DNA of 64,000 nt from Bilifractor sp002394235 (GCF_052118845.1 NZ_JBQKGJ010000002.1:1-64000); one strand, 5' to 3'; positions 24,036 through 33,197 are shown, counted from the stretch's first letter. A program made the numbers and translations. Notes: generated from the sequence alone by a model not told the origin.

Positions 24036-26126
24036 TCAGTCATCAAGCTTCGTAACCTTTCCTGCTCTCGCCTCAACCTGTGCTTTCTGGATCTCCGCCG
24101 GAGCCTGCTCATATCTCGCGAACTCATAGGAGAAATCGCCGGCACCTCCGGTCATGGAACGAAGCGTATTGGAATATCCGCTCAGCTCGAGCTGCGGTAC
24201 CTCCGCCTCGATCTCCGTCTTCCCGTTCCCTGCCGGGTTCATTCCCAGGACGCGTCCGCGTCTCTTGTTCAGGTCACCCATTATATCGCCGGTGAACGCA
24301 TCCGGTGCAGTCACCTTAAGATCTACAATCGGCTCCAGCAATACCGGATCCGCCTTCATAAAACCATCTTTAAACGCCATAATGGTTGCGGTCTTGAACG
24401 CCATCTCCGAGGAATCAACCGGATGATAGGATCCATCATAAAGAATCGCTTTGACGCCGACTACCGGATACGCCGCAAGCGGTCCGGATGTCACCGATTC
24501 TGCCAGGCCCTTCTCAACCGCAGGGAAATAGTTCTTCGGAACAGAGCCTCCCACAACCTCCTCTTCAAAAACAAACGGTGTGTTCAGATCGCCCGAAGGC
24601 TCAAAGCGCATTTTCACGTGTCCATACTGACCGTGTCCGCCGGACTGCTTCTTGTACTTGGAGTCCACGTCGGATTTCTTGCGGATCGTCTCACGGAAAG
24701 CGATCTTCGGCTCAGAGAGCTCGATATCGACCTTATATCTCTCCTTCAGCTTCGCTGCGATTACTTCGATGTGCTGTTCACCAATGCCATAGATCAGGGA
24801 CTGATGATTTGCCGAGTCATTGACAACCTTCATCGTCAGATCTTCCAGCTGAAGTCTGGAAAGGCCCTGCGCAATCTTATCTACATCGTTCTTATTCAGC
24901 GGTTTGTACCGTTTCGCCGTATAAGGCTTCGATACTGCAACCGGGCCGAAGTCAACCGGATGGTCCTTTGTCGCCAGAGAATCGCCCGTCTTTGCGTCGC
25001 CGAGCTTTGCCAGCGCTCCGATATCACCCGCATGAAGCTCCGGAACCTCCACAGGTTTGTTGCCGGTCATGACATACAGCTTCCCGATCTTCTCCTCGGA
25101 ATCCTGCGTGACATTGTAGAGCACGTCATTGGACTTCAGTACGCCGGAGCAGACCTTGATCATGGAATACTTTCCGAGGAACGGATCCGCGATCGTCTTC
25201 CAGACCGTCGCGCTCTTCGGGCTGGTGAAATTATAGTCGGCATTGAATACATCATTGCTGCTGCGGTCAAGTCCCGCGCGCGCTCTCCGGGAAGGATCCG
25301 GGAAATATTCCACAATATCGTCTAGGAGAATTTTCACGCCCTGCAGATTGATCGGAGATCCCATGCAGACCGGAACCATATCGCCGGAGCCGACATTCAT
25401 TGCAAGCGCGGCGCCGATCTCCGCTGGAGAGAACTCTTCTCCGTTGAAATAGCGATCCATCATCTCTTCGCTGGTCTCCGCAACCGACTCCAGCAGCGCG
25501 TCTCTATATTCAGAGAGGTAATCCATCAGGTAGTCCGGTATCGGGATTTCCTCTTTTTCATTCTTATTAATATATCTGCGGCCCTTGTTCTTCACAATGT
25601 TCACATAGCCGATAAACTTCCCGTCCTTGCGGATCGGCATGTGAAGGGGCGCGATCTTCTTGCCGTAAAGCTCCTGAAGCTTCAGCACAACATCACGGTA
25701 GGATACATCATCAATATCCATGTCTGTAACAAAAATCATTCTTGGAAGATTGTATCTCTCACAAAGATCCCATGCCTTCTCTGTGCCTACCTGAACGCCG
25801 GCCTTTCCGGAAACCACGATTACCGCCGCATCCGCGGCAGAAACTGCTTCTTCAACCTCGCCGACAAAATCAAAATAACCAGGGGTATCCAGTACATTTA
25901 CCTTGCACTTGTTCCACACAACGGGAACAATGGATGTATTGATCGAAATCTTGCGCTTAATCTCTTCTTTATCGTAATCACTGATTGTATTTCCGTCGTT
26001 AACACTTCCGAGACGGCTGGTGATGCCGGAAAGATATGCCATTCCCTCAACAAGGGTAGTCTTGCCTGCTCCGCCGTGTCCGAGTATTACGACGTTTCTG
26101 ACCCTGTCAGTTCTGAAAACCTCCAT
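24036..26126 (-). CDS. elongation factor G-like GTPase (EF-G paralogue)
   Basis: The 696-residue protein has all EF-G domains. The GTPase carries GHGGAGKTTL (G1) and DTPGYFDF (G3). Domain IV holds SGGHGQYGHV, and domain V ends the protein. The G4 motif, NKMD in true EF-G, reads TDMD (in FVTDMDIDD), which should alter guanine recognition. The protein is therefore likely one of the EF-G-like paralogues found beside genuine fusA in Clostridia. I start at 26126, since GGAGG lies 8 nt upstream; the ATG at 26141 overlaps that site. It has its own promoter and terminator. Confidence 0.88.
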   Translation of the reverse strand: MEVFRTDRVRNVVILGHGGAGKTTLVEGMAYLSGITSRLGSVNDGNTISDYDKEEIKRKISINTSIVPVVWNKCKVNVLDTPGYFDFVGEVEEAVSAADAAVIVVSGKAGVQVGTEKAWDLCERYNLPRMIFVTDMDIDDVSYRDVVLKLQELYGKKIAPLHMPIRKDGKFIGYVNIVKNKGRRYINKNEKEEIPIPDYLMDYLSEYRDALLESVAETSEEMMDRYFNGEEFSPAEIGAALAMNVGSGDMVPVCMGSPINLQGVKILLDDIVEYFPDPSRRARAGLDRSSNDVFNADYNFTSPKSATVWKTIADPFLGKYSMIKVCSGVLKSNDVLYNVTQDSEEKIGKLYVMTGNKPVEVPELHAGDIGALAKLGDAKTGDSLATKDHPVDFGPVAVSKPYTAKRYKPLNKNDVDKIAQGLSRLQLEDLTMKVVNDSANHQSLIYGIGEQHIEVIAAKLKERYKVDIELSEPKIAFRETIRKKSDVDSKYKKQSGGHGQYGHVKMRFEPSGDLNTPFVFEEEVVGGSVPKNYFPAVEKGLAESVTSGPLAAYPVVGVKAILYDGSYHPVDSSEMAFKTATIMAFKDGFMKADPVLLEPIVDLKVTAPDAFTGDIMGDLNKRRGRVLGMNPAGNGKTEIEAEVPQLELSGYSNTLRSMTGGAGDFSYEFARYEQAPAEIQKAQVEARAGKVTKLDD

Positions 26127-26157
26127 AATGTTAACCTCCATACATTTGAGTCGCCTC

Positions 26158-26169
26158 GAAAGCGCTTTC
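26158..26169. promoter_or_regulatory. 12-bp palindrome in the EF-G paralogue leader (weakly cre-like)
   Basis: GAAAGCGCTTTC is a perfect palindrome about 30 nt downstream of the -10. Its core resembles catabolite-response elements, but the flanking T and A of the consensus are missing. Confidence 0.3.
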
Positions 26170-26193
26170 TCTCTTTCTCGGCGCTATGGATAT

Positions 26194-26222
26194 ATTTTAC
26201 TAAAAACTCGCAATATTATCAA
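26194..26222 (-). promoter_or_regulatory. promoter of the EF-G paralogue gene
   Basis: TTGATA (26217-26222) and TAAAAT (26194-26199) are exactly 17 bp apart on the minus strand. It is divergent from the tyrA promoter. Confidence 0.7.
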
Positions 26223-26331
26223 CCTTTTTGTGTCATTTACCCAACATTTCCGGAGGTGTGATCATAAAAGAGCTGTTATTCCGCCGCATTTACGTCTTGT
26301 TTTTAAACGATTATCGTCTGATCTGCCTTCA

Positions 26332-26360
26332 TTGACTTTTCTCTGTTTATCCAGTACACT
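26332..26360 (+). promoter_or_regulatory. promoter of tyrA-aroA
   Basis: TTGACT (26332-26337) and TACACT (26355-26360) are exactly 17 bp apart. The start site would be about 26367, giving a leader of roughly 54 nt. Confidence 0.7.
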
Positions 26361-26420
26361 GACATAAGTTGTTTTAGCACTTTGACGTGCTGATGTATAT
26401 TACAGTGAGGAAAAACTCCT

Positions 26421-27515
26421 ATGACTTGTATCGGCTTTATAGGTCTCGGACTGATTGGAGGTTCCCTGGCCAGATCCATCAAAAAATTCCATCCGGATTT
26501 TCATATACTTGCATACTCTCACACTCCTTCCACGCTTGAGCAGGCTCTTGCGGCAGGCGCAATCGATGAAGCCCTCTGCCAGAATGACCCGCGCTTCGGA
26601 GACTGTGACTTTATTTTTTTGTGCGCACCTGTACAGACCAATATCACCTATTTTCCGTTTCTCAAATCCATCATCCGGAAAGACTGCATACTGACCGATG
26701 TAGGCTCCGTTAAGGGCGAGACGACCGAGGCCGCGATCCGGACAGGCCTGGCGCCGAACTTCATCGGCGGCCATCCGATGGCTGGCACAGAAAAAACCGG
26801 TTTTTCCAGCTCCACGGATTACCTTCTGGAGAACGCGTACTATTTTATAACGACAAACCGGGAAACTGACACAGAAAAGGTTCATCGTTACTCGGACCTG
26901 ATCCGGTCCATCCGCTCTCTCCCGATCGTTGTCTCCGCTGAAGAACACGACTACATCGTCGCAGGTGTCAGCCACCTCGAGCATATCGTTGCCTCATCTC
27001 TGGTAAATACAGTGAAAAGCATCGATACCCCGGACGAAAAGATGAAGCTCGTTGCCGCGGGCGGGTTCCGCGACATCACAAGGATTGCCTCCTCGTCTCC
27101 GGTTATGTGGCAGCAAATCTGCCTCGCCAACCGGAACGATATCCTGAAGGTGCTGGATCGCTACATGGAATTTCTTTCCAATTTCCGCTCCATGATCGAT
27201 TCGGCTGATGCCGACGGCCTCTACCGCACCTTCTCCTCGTCCAAGGATTACCGGGATTCCATCGATGACATCAAGAGGGGATCGGTTCCAAGGCAATATC
27301 TTCTGTACGTGGATATCTACGACGAACCTGGCGGAATCGCAACCGTCACGACGCTGCTCGCCATGAATCAGATCAGCATCCGGAACATCGGCATCATTCA
27401 CAACCGGGAATTTGAAGACGGAGTCCTCCGGATCGAATTTTATGATGAAAACGCCCGCAATGACGCTGATGACGTTCTGCGAAAGCGAAACTACCTCGTC
27501 CGGCGCAAGGTCTGA
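26421..27515 (+). CDS. tyrA: prephenate dehydrogenase with ACT domain
   Basis: The 364-residue enzyme oxidises prephenate to 4-hydroxyphenylpyruvate in tyrosine synthesis. The NAD-binding GLGLIGGSLARS is at residues 7-18. GGHPMAGTEKTGF (about 116-128) and the substrate region with the HDYIVAGVSHLEH block (about 178-190) are conserved. A C-terminal ACT domain (about 296-364) probably mediates tyrosine feedback. GTGAGG upstream is the ribosome site. aroA follows after a gap filled by three 32-bp repeats, so chorismate-forming and tyrosine-forming steps are coexpressed. Confidence 0.94.
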   Translation: MTCIGFIGLGLIGGSLARSIKKFHPDFHILAYSHTPSTLEQALAAGAIDEALCQNDPRFGDCDFIFLCAPVQTNITYFPFLKSIIRKDCILTDVGSVKGETTEAAIRTGLAPNFIGGHPMAGTEKTGFSSSTDYLLENAYYFITTNRETDTEKVHRYSDLIRSIRSLPIVVSAEEHDYIVAGVSHLEHIVASSLVNTVKSIDTPDEKMKLVAAGGFRDITRIASSSPVMWQQICLANRNDILKVLDRYMEFLSNFRSMIDSADADGLYRTFSSSKDYRDSIDDIKRGSVPRQYLLYVDIYDEPGGIATVTTLLAMNQISIRNIGIIHNREFEDGVLRIEFYDENARNDADDVLRKRNYLVRRKV

Positions 27516-27546
27516 AAAAAGATTGCTTCCCGCCGTCTCTCTAAAT

Positions 27547-27631
27547 GATTCCGCAGAACTTTCAGATACAATGCAAACGATTCTGCAGAGCTTTCAGATA
27601 CAATGCAAACGATTCTGCATATCTTTCAGAA
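27547..27631. repeat. tandem array, three units of exactly 32 bp
   Basis: GATTC(C/T)GCAGA(A/G)CTTTCAG starts at 27547, 27579 and 27611. The first two units end in ATACAATGCAAAC; the third stops early and runs into the aroA ribosome site. The period equals that of the cdsA-dxr array, although the sequence differs. Confidence 0.92.
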
Positions 27632-27646
27632 GGAAGGAACCGTGTC

Positions 27647-28939
27647 ATGAAATTTTATCCTACAGATAAACCGCTTCACGGACAGCTGGATATTCCGGGA
27701 GATAAATCCATCTCTCACCGGGCAGTCATGTTCGGCAGTCTCGCAAACGGGACGACTGAGATCTCCCATTTTCTGCCCGGCGCTGACTGTCTTTCCACCA
27801 TCAGCTGCTTCCGCAGCATGGGGATCGACATCGAAACCGATCCGGAACACCCGGATCATGTCATCGTCCACGGGAAGGGGCTCCACGGGCTCAACGCTCC
27901 GGACACTGTGCTCGATTGCGGCAATTCCGGAACAACGACCCGCCTCATCTCCGGCATTCTCGCCGGACAGGATTTTCCCTGTACGCTCACCGGAGACGCC
28001 TCCATACAAAAGCGGCCCATGAACCGGATCATCGAACCACTGACGCAGATGGGTGCATGCATCACCAGCGAGCGTGACAACGGATGCGCGCCTCTTCAGA
28101 TCATAGGTCAGCCGCTTCACGGCATTACCTATCATTCTCCGGTGGCATCCGCCCAGGTAAAATCATGCCTTCTGCTTGCAGGGCTTTACGCTGATTCTGC
28201 CACGACCGTCATTGAGCCGGCTCTTTCCAGAAATCATACGGAACTGATGCTTCGTCATTTCGGCGCCGATTTGTCCTCCGACGGTCTTGCGGCAACGATT
28301 CATCCCGGAAATGAGCTCTCCGGAATATCGGTAAAAGTACCCGGCGACATCTCCTCCGCCGCCTATTTTCTGGCGGCCGCCTGTATGATCCCCGGCTCCG
28401 AGATTCTGCTGCGGCACGTGGGCACCAATCCGACCCGCGACGGTATACTGCGCGTCATTCAGGACATGGGCGGAACTGTGACCTACCGCAGGCTCTCGGC
28501 TTCCGGCGGAGAATCCACGGCAGACCTCGAGGTGCGGTACACTCCGCTTCATGGCACCGTCATTGAAGGCAGCCTGATTCCGACCCTGATTGATGAGATC
28601 CCAATCATTGCCGTTCTCGCCGCGACGGCCGAGGGAACAACCGTAATCCGGGATGCCGGAGAGCTGAAGGTAAAGGAATCCAACCGTCTTGACATTATGG
28701 TGGACAATCTCTCCCGCATGGGTGTCGACATCACCGGTACCGATGACGGAATGATTATCAAGGGAGGAAAGCCGCTTCACGGCGCGCTCATCGACAGCCA
28801 CCTTGATCACCGCATCGCCATGTCCTTTGCCATTGCCTCCCTCGCCGCCGATGGCGAGACAGAGATCCGGGACGCCGAATGCGTGAACATATCCTATCCG
28901 GAATTCTACCGGGATCTGAAGTCTCTTCTGCAGCAATGA
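27647..28939 (+). CDS. aroA: 3-phosphoshikimate 1-carboxyvinyltransferase (EPSP synthase)
   Basis: The 430-residue enzyme joins shikimate 3-phosphate and phosphoenolpyruvate in the shikimate pathway. It shows PGDKSISHRAVMF (residues 17-29), DCGNSGTTTRL (about 88-98), PGDISSAAYFLAAA and LKVKESNRLD with the catalytic Lys/Glu (about 342-351). The start at 27647 follows AAGGAAGGAACC; a longer frame would read through the 32-bp repeats and is not believed. It is the second gene of the tyrA operon. Confidence 0.95.
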   Translation: MKFYPTDKPLHGQLDIPGDKSISHRAVMFGSLANGTTEISHFLPGADCLSTISCFRSMGIDIETDPEHPDHVIVHGKGLHGLNAPDTVLDCGNSGTTTRLISGILAGQDFPCTLTGDASIQKRPMNRIIEPLTQMGACITSERDNGCAPLQIIGQPLHGITYHSPVASAQVKSCLLLAGLYADSATTVIEPALSRNHTELMLRHFGADLSSDGLAATIHPGNELSGISVKVPGDISSAAYFLAAACMIPGSEILLRHVGTNPTRDGILRVIQDMGGTVTYRRLSASGGESTADLEVRYTPLHGTVIEGSLIPTLIDEIPIIAVLAATAEGTTVIRDAGELKVKESNRLDIMVDNLSRMGVDITGTDDGMIIKGGKPLHGALIDSHLDHRIAMSFAIASLAADGETEIRDAECVNISYPEFYRDLKSLLQQ

Positions 28940-29266
28940 CGTAGGCTACGTCGATCTGCGGTCTGCCTCATACCAATTTTCTTCTTCCTGAATAAAAGCT
29001 TCACAACACACCGGGCGGTCTTCCCACAGCCGAAGACCGCCCGATCTTTCGTTCTATCTTGCAGTTCTGTTTCTGTTCGGAATCTTCGTCTATATCTCTG
29101 TCTTTTTCCTTGTTCTGTTTTTGTTCTGTTTTTTGTTATGTTTTTTGTACCTTTTGTCAAGAAAATGCATCGTATTTCCGGCACAATCTGTTATAATGAT
29201 AGACGATGACTAGAGAAGTTTTCTATATCAGGACAAACTTCACAGATATTAAGGGAGGTTTTTAGA
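28940..29266 (+). other. intergenic region between aroA and the DUF4867 gene
   Basis: It contains the hairpin at 29012-29043 and a TATAAT at 29192-29197, preceded by TGT, that may be the -10 of the next operon; no fitting -35 was found. GGGAGG before 29267 is the ribosome site. No gene is seen. Confidence 0.5.
29012..29043 (+). terminator. hairpin downstream of aroA, probable terminator
   Basis: CGGGCGGTCTTC (29012-29023) pairs perfectly with GAAGACCGCCCG (29032-29043) around an 8-nt loop. Only a mixed ATCTTTCGTTCT follows, so the T-tract is weak. Confidence 0.65.
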
Positions 29267-29887
29267 ATGGTAATACATAATGTCCACGATGAATCCTTTC
29301 ATCCATACGGCCGCGTAATCAACGGCCTCGATGTTTCCGGCATTATGGAGGCTTTAAAGGATACCGAGTGTCCGACGGATCACACCATATACGTCGCATC
29401 GGATCCGAAGCTTGAGCAGACCGCATCCGGAGAGAAAGTCCGCCAGATTGTATATGGCGAGCTTCCAGTCCAGATCGGATACTGCAATGGGTATAATGTT
29501 TTTCTGAACGCTCTGGAATATCACCGTTCATCCGAGATCAATATTGCAGAGAATGATCTCATTCTCCTTCTCGGAAAGCAGCAGGATATCACAGATGATT
29601 TTCACTATGACACCTCAAAGGTTGAGGCATTCCTCGTGCCGGCAGGTACAGTGATCGAGGTTTACGCCACCACCCTTCATTACGCGCCGTGCAGCGTTGA
29701 CGGCAAGCCGTTCCGCTGTGTCGTGGTACTCCCGAAGGGCACGAATACCGAGCTGACCTCCGCTCACGGGGGAGACAGCGAAGACAAACTGATTACCGCT
29801 GTCAACAAATGGCTCATCGCACATCCGGATGCCGGAATCGAAGGCGCTTTTAACGGTCTCGATGGCGAGAATCTCAGGGTGGACTGA
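29267..29887 (+). CDS. DUF4867 family protein (cupin-like)
   Basis: The 206-residue cytosolic protein matches the DUF4867 type often encoded next to sugar isomerases in Lachnospiraceae. It appears to be rich in beta strands. FLVPAGTVIEVYATTLHYAPC (residues 124-144) is reminiscent of cupin-type sugar-binding folds. Its function is not established; a role as mutarotase, lyxose-isomerase-like enzyme or regulator is conceivable. It is the first gene of a + strand operon with a fucose-isomerase-like protein and xylulokinase, so it probably acts on the same sugar. Confidence 0.8.
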   Translation: MVIHNVHDESFHPYGRVINGLDVSGIMEALKDTECPTDHTIYVASDPKLEQTASGEKVRQIVYGELPVQIGYCNGYNVFLNALEYHRSSEINIAENDLILLLGKQQDITDDFHYDTSKVEAFLVPAGTVIEVYATTLHYAPCSVDGKPFRCVVVLPKGTNTELTSAHGGDSEDKLITAVNKWLIAHPDAGIEGAFNGLDGENLRVD

Positions 29888-29899
29888 CCAGCCCATTAC

Positions 29900-30055
29900 C
29901 CGGGAAAGCTTCGCAGATCATTTTATTTTATCCCGGAACGCTTCAAAAGTTTTTTATTTTATCCCGAAATGCTTCACAGGATTTTTTATTTATCCCGGAA
30001 TGCTTCACAGATTCTTTATCTGTCCGGGAAAGCTTCACAGACTTTTTATCTATCA
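29900..30055. repeat. tandem array, five units of 30-32 bp
   Basis: Units of the type CCCGGAATGCTTCACAG plus an AT-rich tail repeat with GCTTC at 29908, 29940, 29971, 30002 and 30032 (periods 32, 31, 31, 30). The array fills the gap between DUF4867 and the isomerase gene and ends at its ribosome site. Confidence 0.9.
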
Positions 30056-30068
30056 GGAGGATATCATA

Positions 30069-31562
30069 ATGAATAATATTCCAGTTGTAAAAATCGGCAT
30101 TGTCGGCGTGAGCCGTGACTGTTTTCCGGCAAGTCTCACACTTGACCGGCGCAAGGCTCTGGTAAATGCCTATGCCGCGAAATATAACGCCGCAGATATT
30201 TACGAGTGTCCGATCACCATCATTGAGAGCGAGACAGATATGATGAACGCACTCAAGGATGTGAAGGCCGCAGGCTGCAATGCCCTGTGCGTATTCCTCG
30301 GCAATTTCGGTCCGGAGATTTCCGAGACGATGCTCGCGAAATATTTTGACGGACCAGTGATGTTCTGTGCCGCCGCCGAAGAGACACAGACCAATCTGAA
30401 GGGCGGCCGCGGCGACGCATACTGCGGAATGCTCAACGCGAGCTACAACCTGGCCCTGCGCAATGTTAAAGCCTACATCCCTGATGAACCGGTCGGCGAC
30501 GCCGATGATCTTGCAGACCGCATCCATGAATTTCTTCCAATCGCCAGAGTTTCCATCGGACTGAACAACCTGAAGATTATTTCCTTCGGCCCGCGTCCGT
30601 CCAACTTCCTTGCCTGCAATGCACCGATCAAGCAGCTCTACAATCTGAACGTCGAGATCGAGGAAGAATCCGAGCTTGACCTCTATGAGTCCTATACCAA
30701 GCACGCGGATGATGAAAGAATCGCATCTGTTGTCGAGGACATGTCCAACGAAATGGGATACACCGAGGCAAACCGGCCGGCGATGCTCCCGAAGCTTGCG
30801 CAGTACGAGCTGACGCTCCTTGACTGGGCGGAAAGCCACAAGGGCTGCAAGGAATATGTGGCACTCACCACAAAATGCTGGCCCGCGTTCCAGGATATGT
30901 TCCGCTTTGTTCCCTGCTATGTAAACAGCCGCCTCATGAAGAGGGGAATCCCGGTAAGCTGCGAGGTTGATATTTACGGCACCCTGTCCGAGTACATCGG
31001 TCTCTGCCTGAGCCAGGATGAGGTAACTCTTCTCGATATCAACAACTCCGTACCGAAGGATATGTACAAGGAAAGTATCGAGGGCAAATTCGCATACAAC
31101 TGGAAGTTCAGCGACACCTTCATGGGCTTCCACTGCGGCAACACCTGCTCCAACAAGCTCACAAACCCACATCTGGCTTATCAGGCCATCATGGCGAACA
31201 CCCATCCGAAGGAGTGGTGCGACGGAACAATCGAAGGCGATATCGTTCCTGGCGACATCACCTTCTACAGACTCCAGTCAACCGCAGACAACAAGCTCCG
31301 CGCCTATGTCGCACAGGGCGAGGTCCTTCCGGTTGCGACAAGGTCCTTCGGATCCATCGGCGTCTTCGCGATTCCGGAGATGGGCCGTTTCTATCGTCAC
31401 TGGCTGATTGAGAAGAATTTCCCGCACCACGGCGCCGTAATGTTCGGTCACTACGGAAAGACTCTCTACGACACCCTGAAATTCATCGGTGTCCCGGTTG
31501 ATGAGATCGGATACAATCATCCCGCCGGAGACCGCTATGCGGACGAAAATCCTTTTGCCTGA
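30069..31562 (+). CDS. L-fucose/L-arabinose isomerase-family protein
   Basis: The 497-residue protein belongs to the fucose isomerase fold that interconverts aldoses and ketoses with a divalent metal. It is about 90 residues shorter than E. coli FucI. CEVDIYGTLSEYIGL (about residues 304-318) carries the Glu and Asp expected to bind metal, and GFHCGNTCSN (about 353-362) is conserved in this subgroup. CAGGAGG lies upstream of the ATG. With xylulokinase behind it, the likely path is aldopentose to ketopentose to ketopentose 5-phosphate; D-arabinose, L-fucose and D-xylose are all possible substrates. No aldolase gene is in the operon. Confidence 0.82.
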   Translation: MNNIPVVKIGIVGVSRDCFPASLTLDRRKALVNAYAAKYNAADIYECPITIIESETDMMNALKDVKAAGCNALCVFLGNFGPEISETMLAKYFDGPVMFCAAAEETQTNLKGGRGDAYCGMLNASYNLALRNVKAYIPDEPVGDADDLADRIHEFLPIARVSIGLNNLKIISFGPRPSNFLACNAPIKQLYNLNVEIEEESELDLYESYTKHADDERIASVVEDMSNEMGYTEANRPAMLPKLAQYELTLLDWAESHKGCKEYVALTTKCWPAFQDMFRFVPCYVNSRLMKRGIPVSCEVDIYGTLSEYIGLCLSQDEVTLLDINNSVPKDMYKESIEGKFAYNWKFSDTFMGFHCGNTCSNKLTNPHLAYQAIMANTHPKEWCDGTIEGDIVPGDITFYRLQSTADNKLRAYVAQGEVLPVATRSFGSIGVFAIPEMGRFYRHWLIEKNFPHHGAVMFGHYGKTLYDTLKFIGVPVDEIGYNHPAGDRYADENPFA

Positions 31563-31640
31563 CAATCACCAGTAAGCGCCCTGCCCCACAGGCGGGGCGC
31601 TGCAATATTTCACAGAAATATATACAGGAGGAACCGCTCT

Positions 31641-33098
31641 ATGTACTATATCGGCATTGACCTTGGCACATCTGCTGTCAAGCTTCTTCTTATGGATTCC
31701 GCTGGTACGATCCGGAACATCATCAGCCGCGAATATCCTCTCCACTTTCCTCACCCCGGATGGTCCGAGCAGGACCCTTCGGACTGGTACAGAGAATCCC
31801 TGGAGGGCATGAAGATCCTGACCAAAGATATTGACAGAAGCGAGATCGCCGGAATCAGTTTTGGAGGCCAGATGCACGGCCTCGTCATCCTTGATGACAA
31901 GGATCAGGTTATCCGTCCCGCAATTTTGTGGAACGACGGTCGCACACAGGAGGAAACCGACTACCTCAATCATACCGTCGGTGAGACTAAAATTGCTTCC
32001 TGGACGGCGAATATTGCTTTCGCCGGCTTCACTGCCCCCAAGATCCTCTGGGTCCGCAAAAATGAGCCCGACAATTTCCGCAGAATATGCAAAATCATGC
32101 TTCCGAAGGATTACCTTGCATATATGCTTTCCGGGAGCTTCTGCACAGACCTGTCCGACGCATCCGGAATGCTTCTCGTCGACGTGAAAAACAGACGCTG
32201 GTCCCCGGAAATGCTTGAGATCTGCGGCATCACAGAATCACAGCTTCCAAAGCTCTATGAAAGCTATGAGCCGGTCGGAACACTCAAGCCTTCCGTTGCG
32301 GAGGAGCTGGGCTTTCCCCGCACGGTGAAGATCATCGCGGGTGCAGGCGACAATGCTGCTTCCGCCGTCGGAACCGGAACCGTCGGAAATGAGAGATGCA
32401 ACCTTTCGCTCGGAACTTCCGGCACGCTCTTTATTTCAAGTTCCTCGTTTGTGGATACCCCCAACCACGCGCTTCACTCCTTCTGCCACGCAGACGGTCA
32501 CTATCACCTGATGGGTTGCATGCTCAGTGCCGCCTCCTGCAACAAATGGTGGAATGAAGAGATTCTGAATACAAAGGATTATTCCGGAGAGCAGGCATCG
32601 ATCTCCCGGCTCGGGGAGAACAATGTCTTCTATCTTCCGTATCTGATGGGCGAGCGTTCCCCGCACAATGACCCCTCCTGCAAGGCAGCTTTTATCGGCA
32701 TGCGCATGGATACGACGCGCGCCGAAATGACGCAGGCTGTTTTGGAGGGCGTTGCCTTCGGTCTTCGTGATTCTCTCGAAATTGCCAGAGGTCTTGGTCT
32801 CAATGTAACCCGCTCCAAAATTGTCGGCGGTGGTTCAAAATCAAAACTCTGGATGAAGATCTGCGCCAACGTCATGAATCTGACACTCGATGTCCCTGCC
32901 ATTCAGGAGGGCCCCTCTCTCGGCGGCGCCATGCTGGCGGCTGTCGGCTGCGGTGAATTCGCTTCTGTCGAGGACGCGGCAGATCGCATCATACATGTCA
33001 CAGATACAATCGAGCCAGACCCGGTTCTCACGGAAAAATACGAGGAGAAGTATAACCGGTTCCGTAAATTCTATCCTGCTCTCAAGGGCCTGTTCTGA
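31641..33098 (+). CDS. xylB: xylulokinase (FGGY family)
   Basis: The 485-residue kinase would phosphorylate D-xylulose, or a related ketose made by the upstream isomerase, for the pentose phosphate pathway. It has the N-terminal GIDLGTSAVKLLLMD ATPase loop, SFGGQMHGLVILD, ILWNDGRT (about residues 94-101), and the C-terminal FGGY-type block KIVGGGSKSKLWMKI (about 394-408). GGAGGAACC precedes the ATG. It ends the operon; the terminator at 33198-33252 works on this strand too. Confidence 0.93.
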   Translation: MYYIGIDLGTSAVKLLLMDSAGTIRNIISREYPLHFPHPGWSEQDPSDWYRESLEGMKILTKDIDRSEIAGISFGGQMHGLVILDDKDQVIRPAILWNDGRTQEETDYLNHTVGETKIASWTANIAFAGFTAPKILWVRKNEPDNFRRICKIMLPKDYLAYMLSGSFCTDLSDASGMLLVDVKNRRWSPEMLEICGITESQLPKLYESYEPVGTLKPSVAEELGFPRTVKIIAGAGDNAASAVGTGTVGNERCNLSLGTSGTLFISSSSFVDTPNHALHSFCHADGHYHLMGCMLSAASCNKWWNEEILNTKDYSGEQASISRLGENNVFYLPYLMGERSPHNDPSCKAAFIGMRMDTTRAEMTQAVLEGVAFGLRDSLEIARGLGLNVTRSKIVGGGSKSKLWMKICANVMNLTLDVPAIQEGPSLGGAMLAAVGCGEFASVEDAADRIIHVTDTIEPDPVLTEKYEEKYNRFRKFYPALKGLF

Positions 33099-33102
33099 CA
33101 TG

Positions 33103-33197
33103 AACGAGATAAAACACGCTGCGCGAGTTTTATCTCGCTATTGCGACGCTCGCCGCACACGAATACTTCGCATTCGGCTGTGGCTCACTGTTCGCGT
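33103..33197 (-). repeat. 95-bp terminator-linked repeat, copy C
   Basis: Full-length copy with two base changes (ATTGCG, GGCTGTGGC). It begins just past the etf-side terminator on the minus strand. Because xylB ends at 33098 on the other strand, the copy lies between convergent genes. Confidence 0.95.

Noticed and set aside
26158..26169. Catabolite-response element in the EF-G paralogue leader
   Set aside because: The core is a perfect palindrome, but the flanking consensus bases are wrong, so it is kept only as a low-confidence palindrome.
29900..30055. CRISPR array before the isomerase gene
   Set aside because: Same reasons: no separate spacers, AT-rich tails that only drift, and the array ends in a ribosome site.
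29943..31205. Long antisense reading frame opposite the isomerase gene (420 codons)
   Set aside because: It is a codon-bias shadow of a clear enzyme gene, with no recognisable domain.
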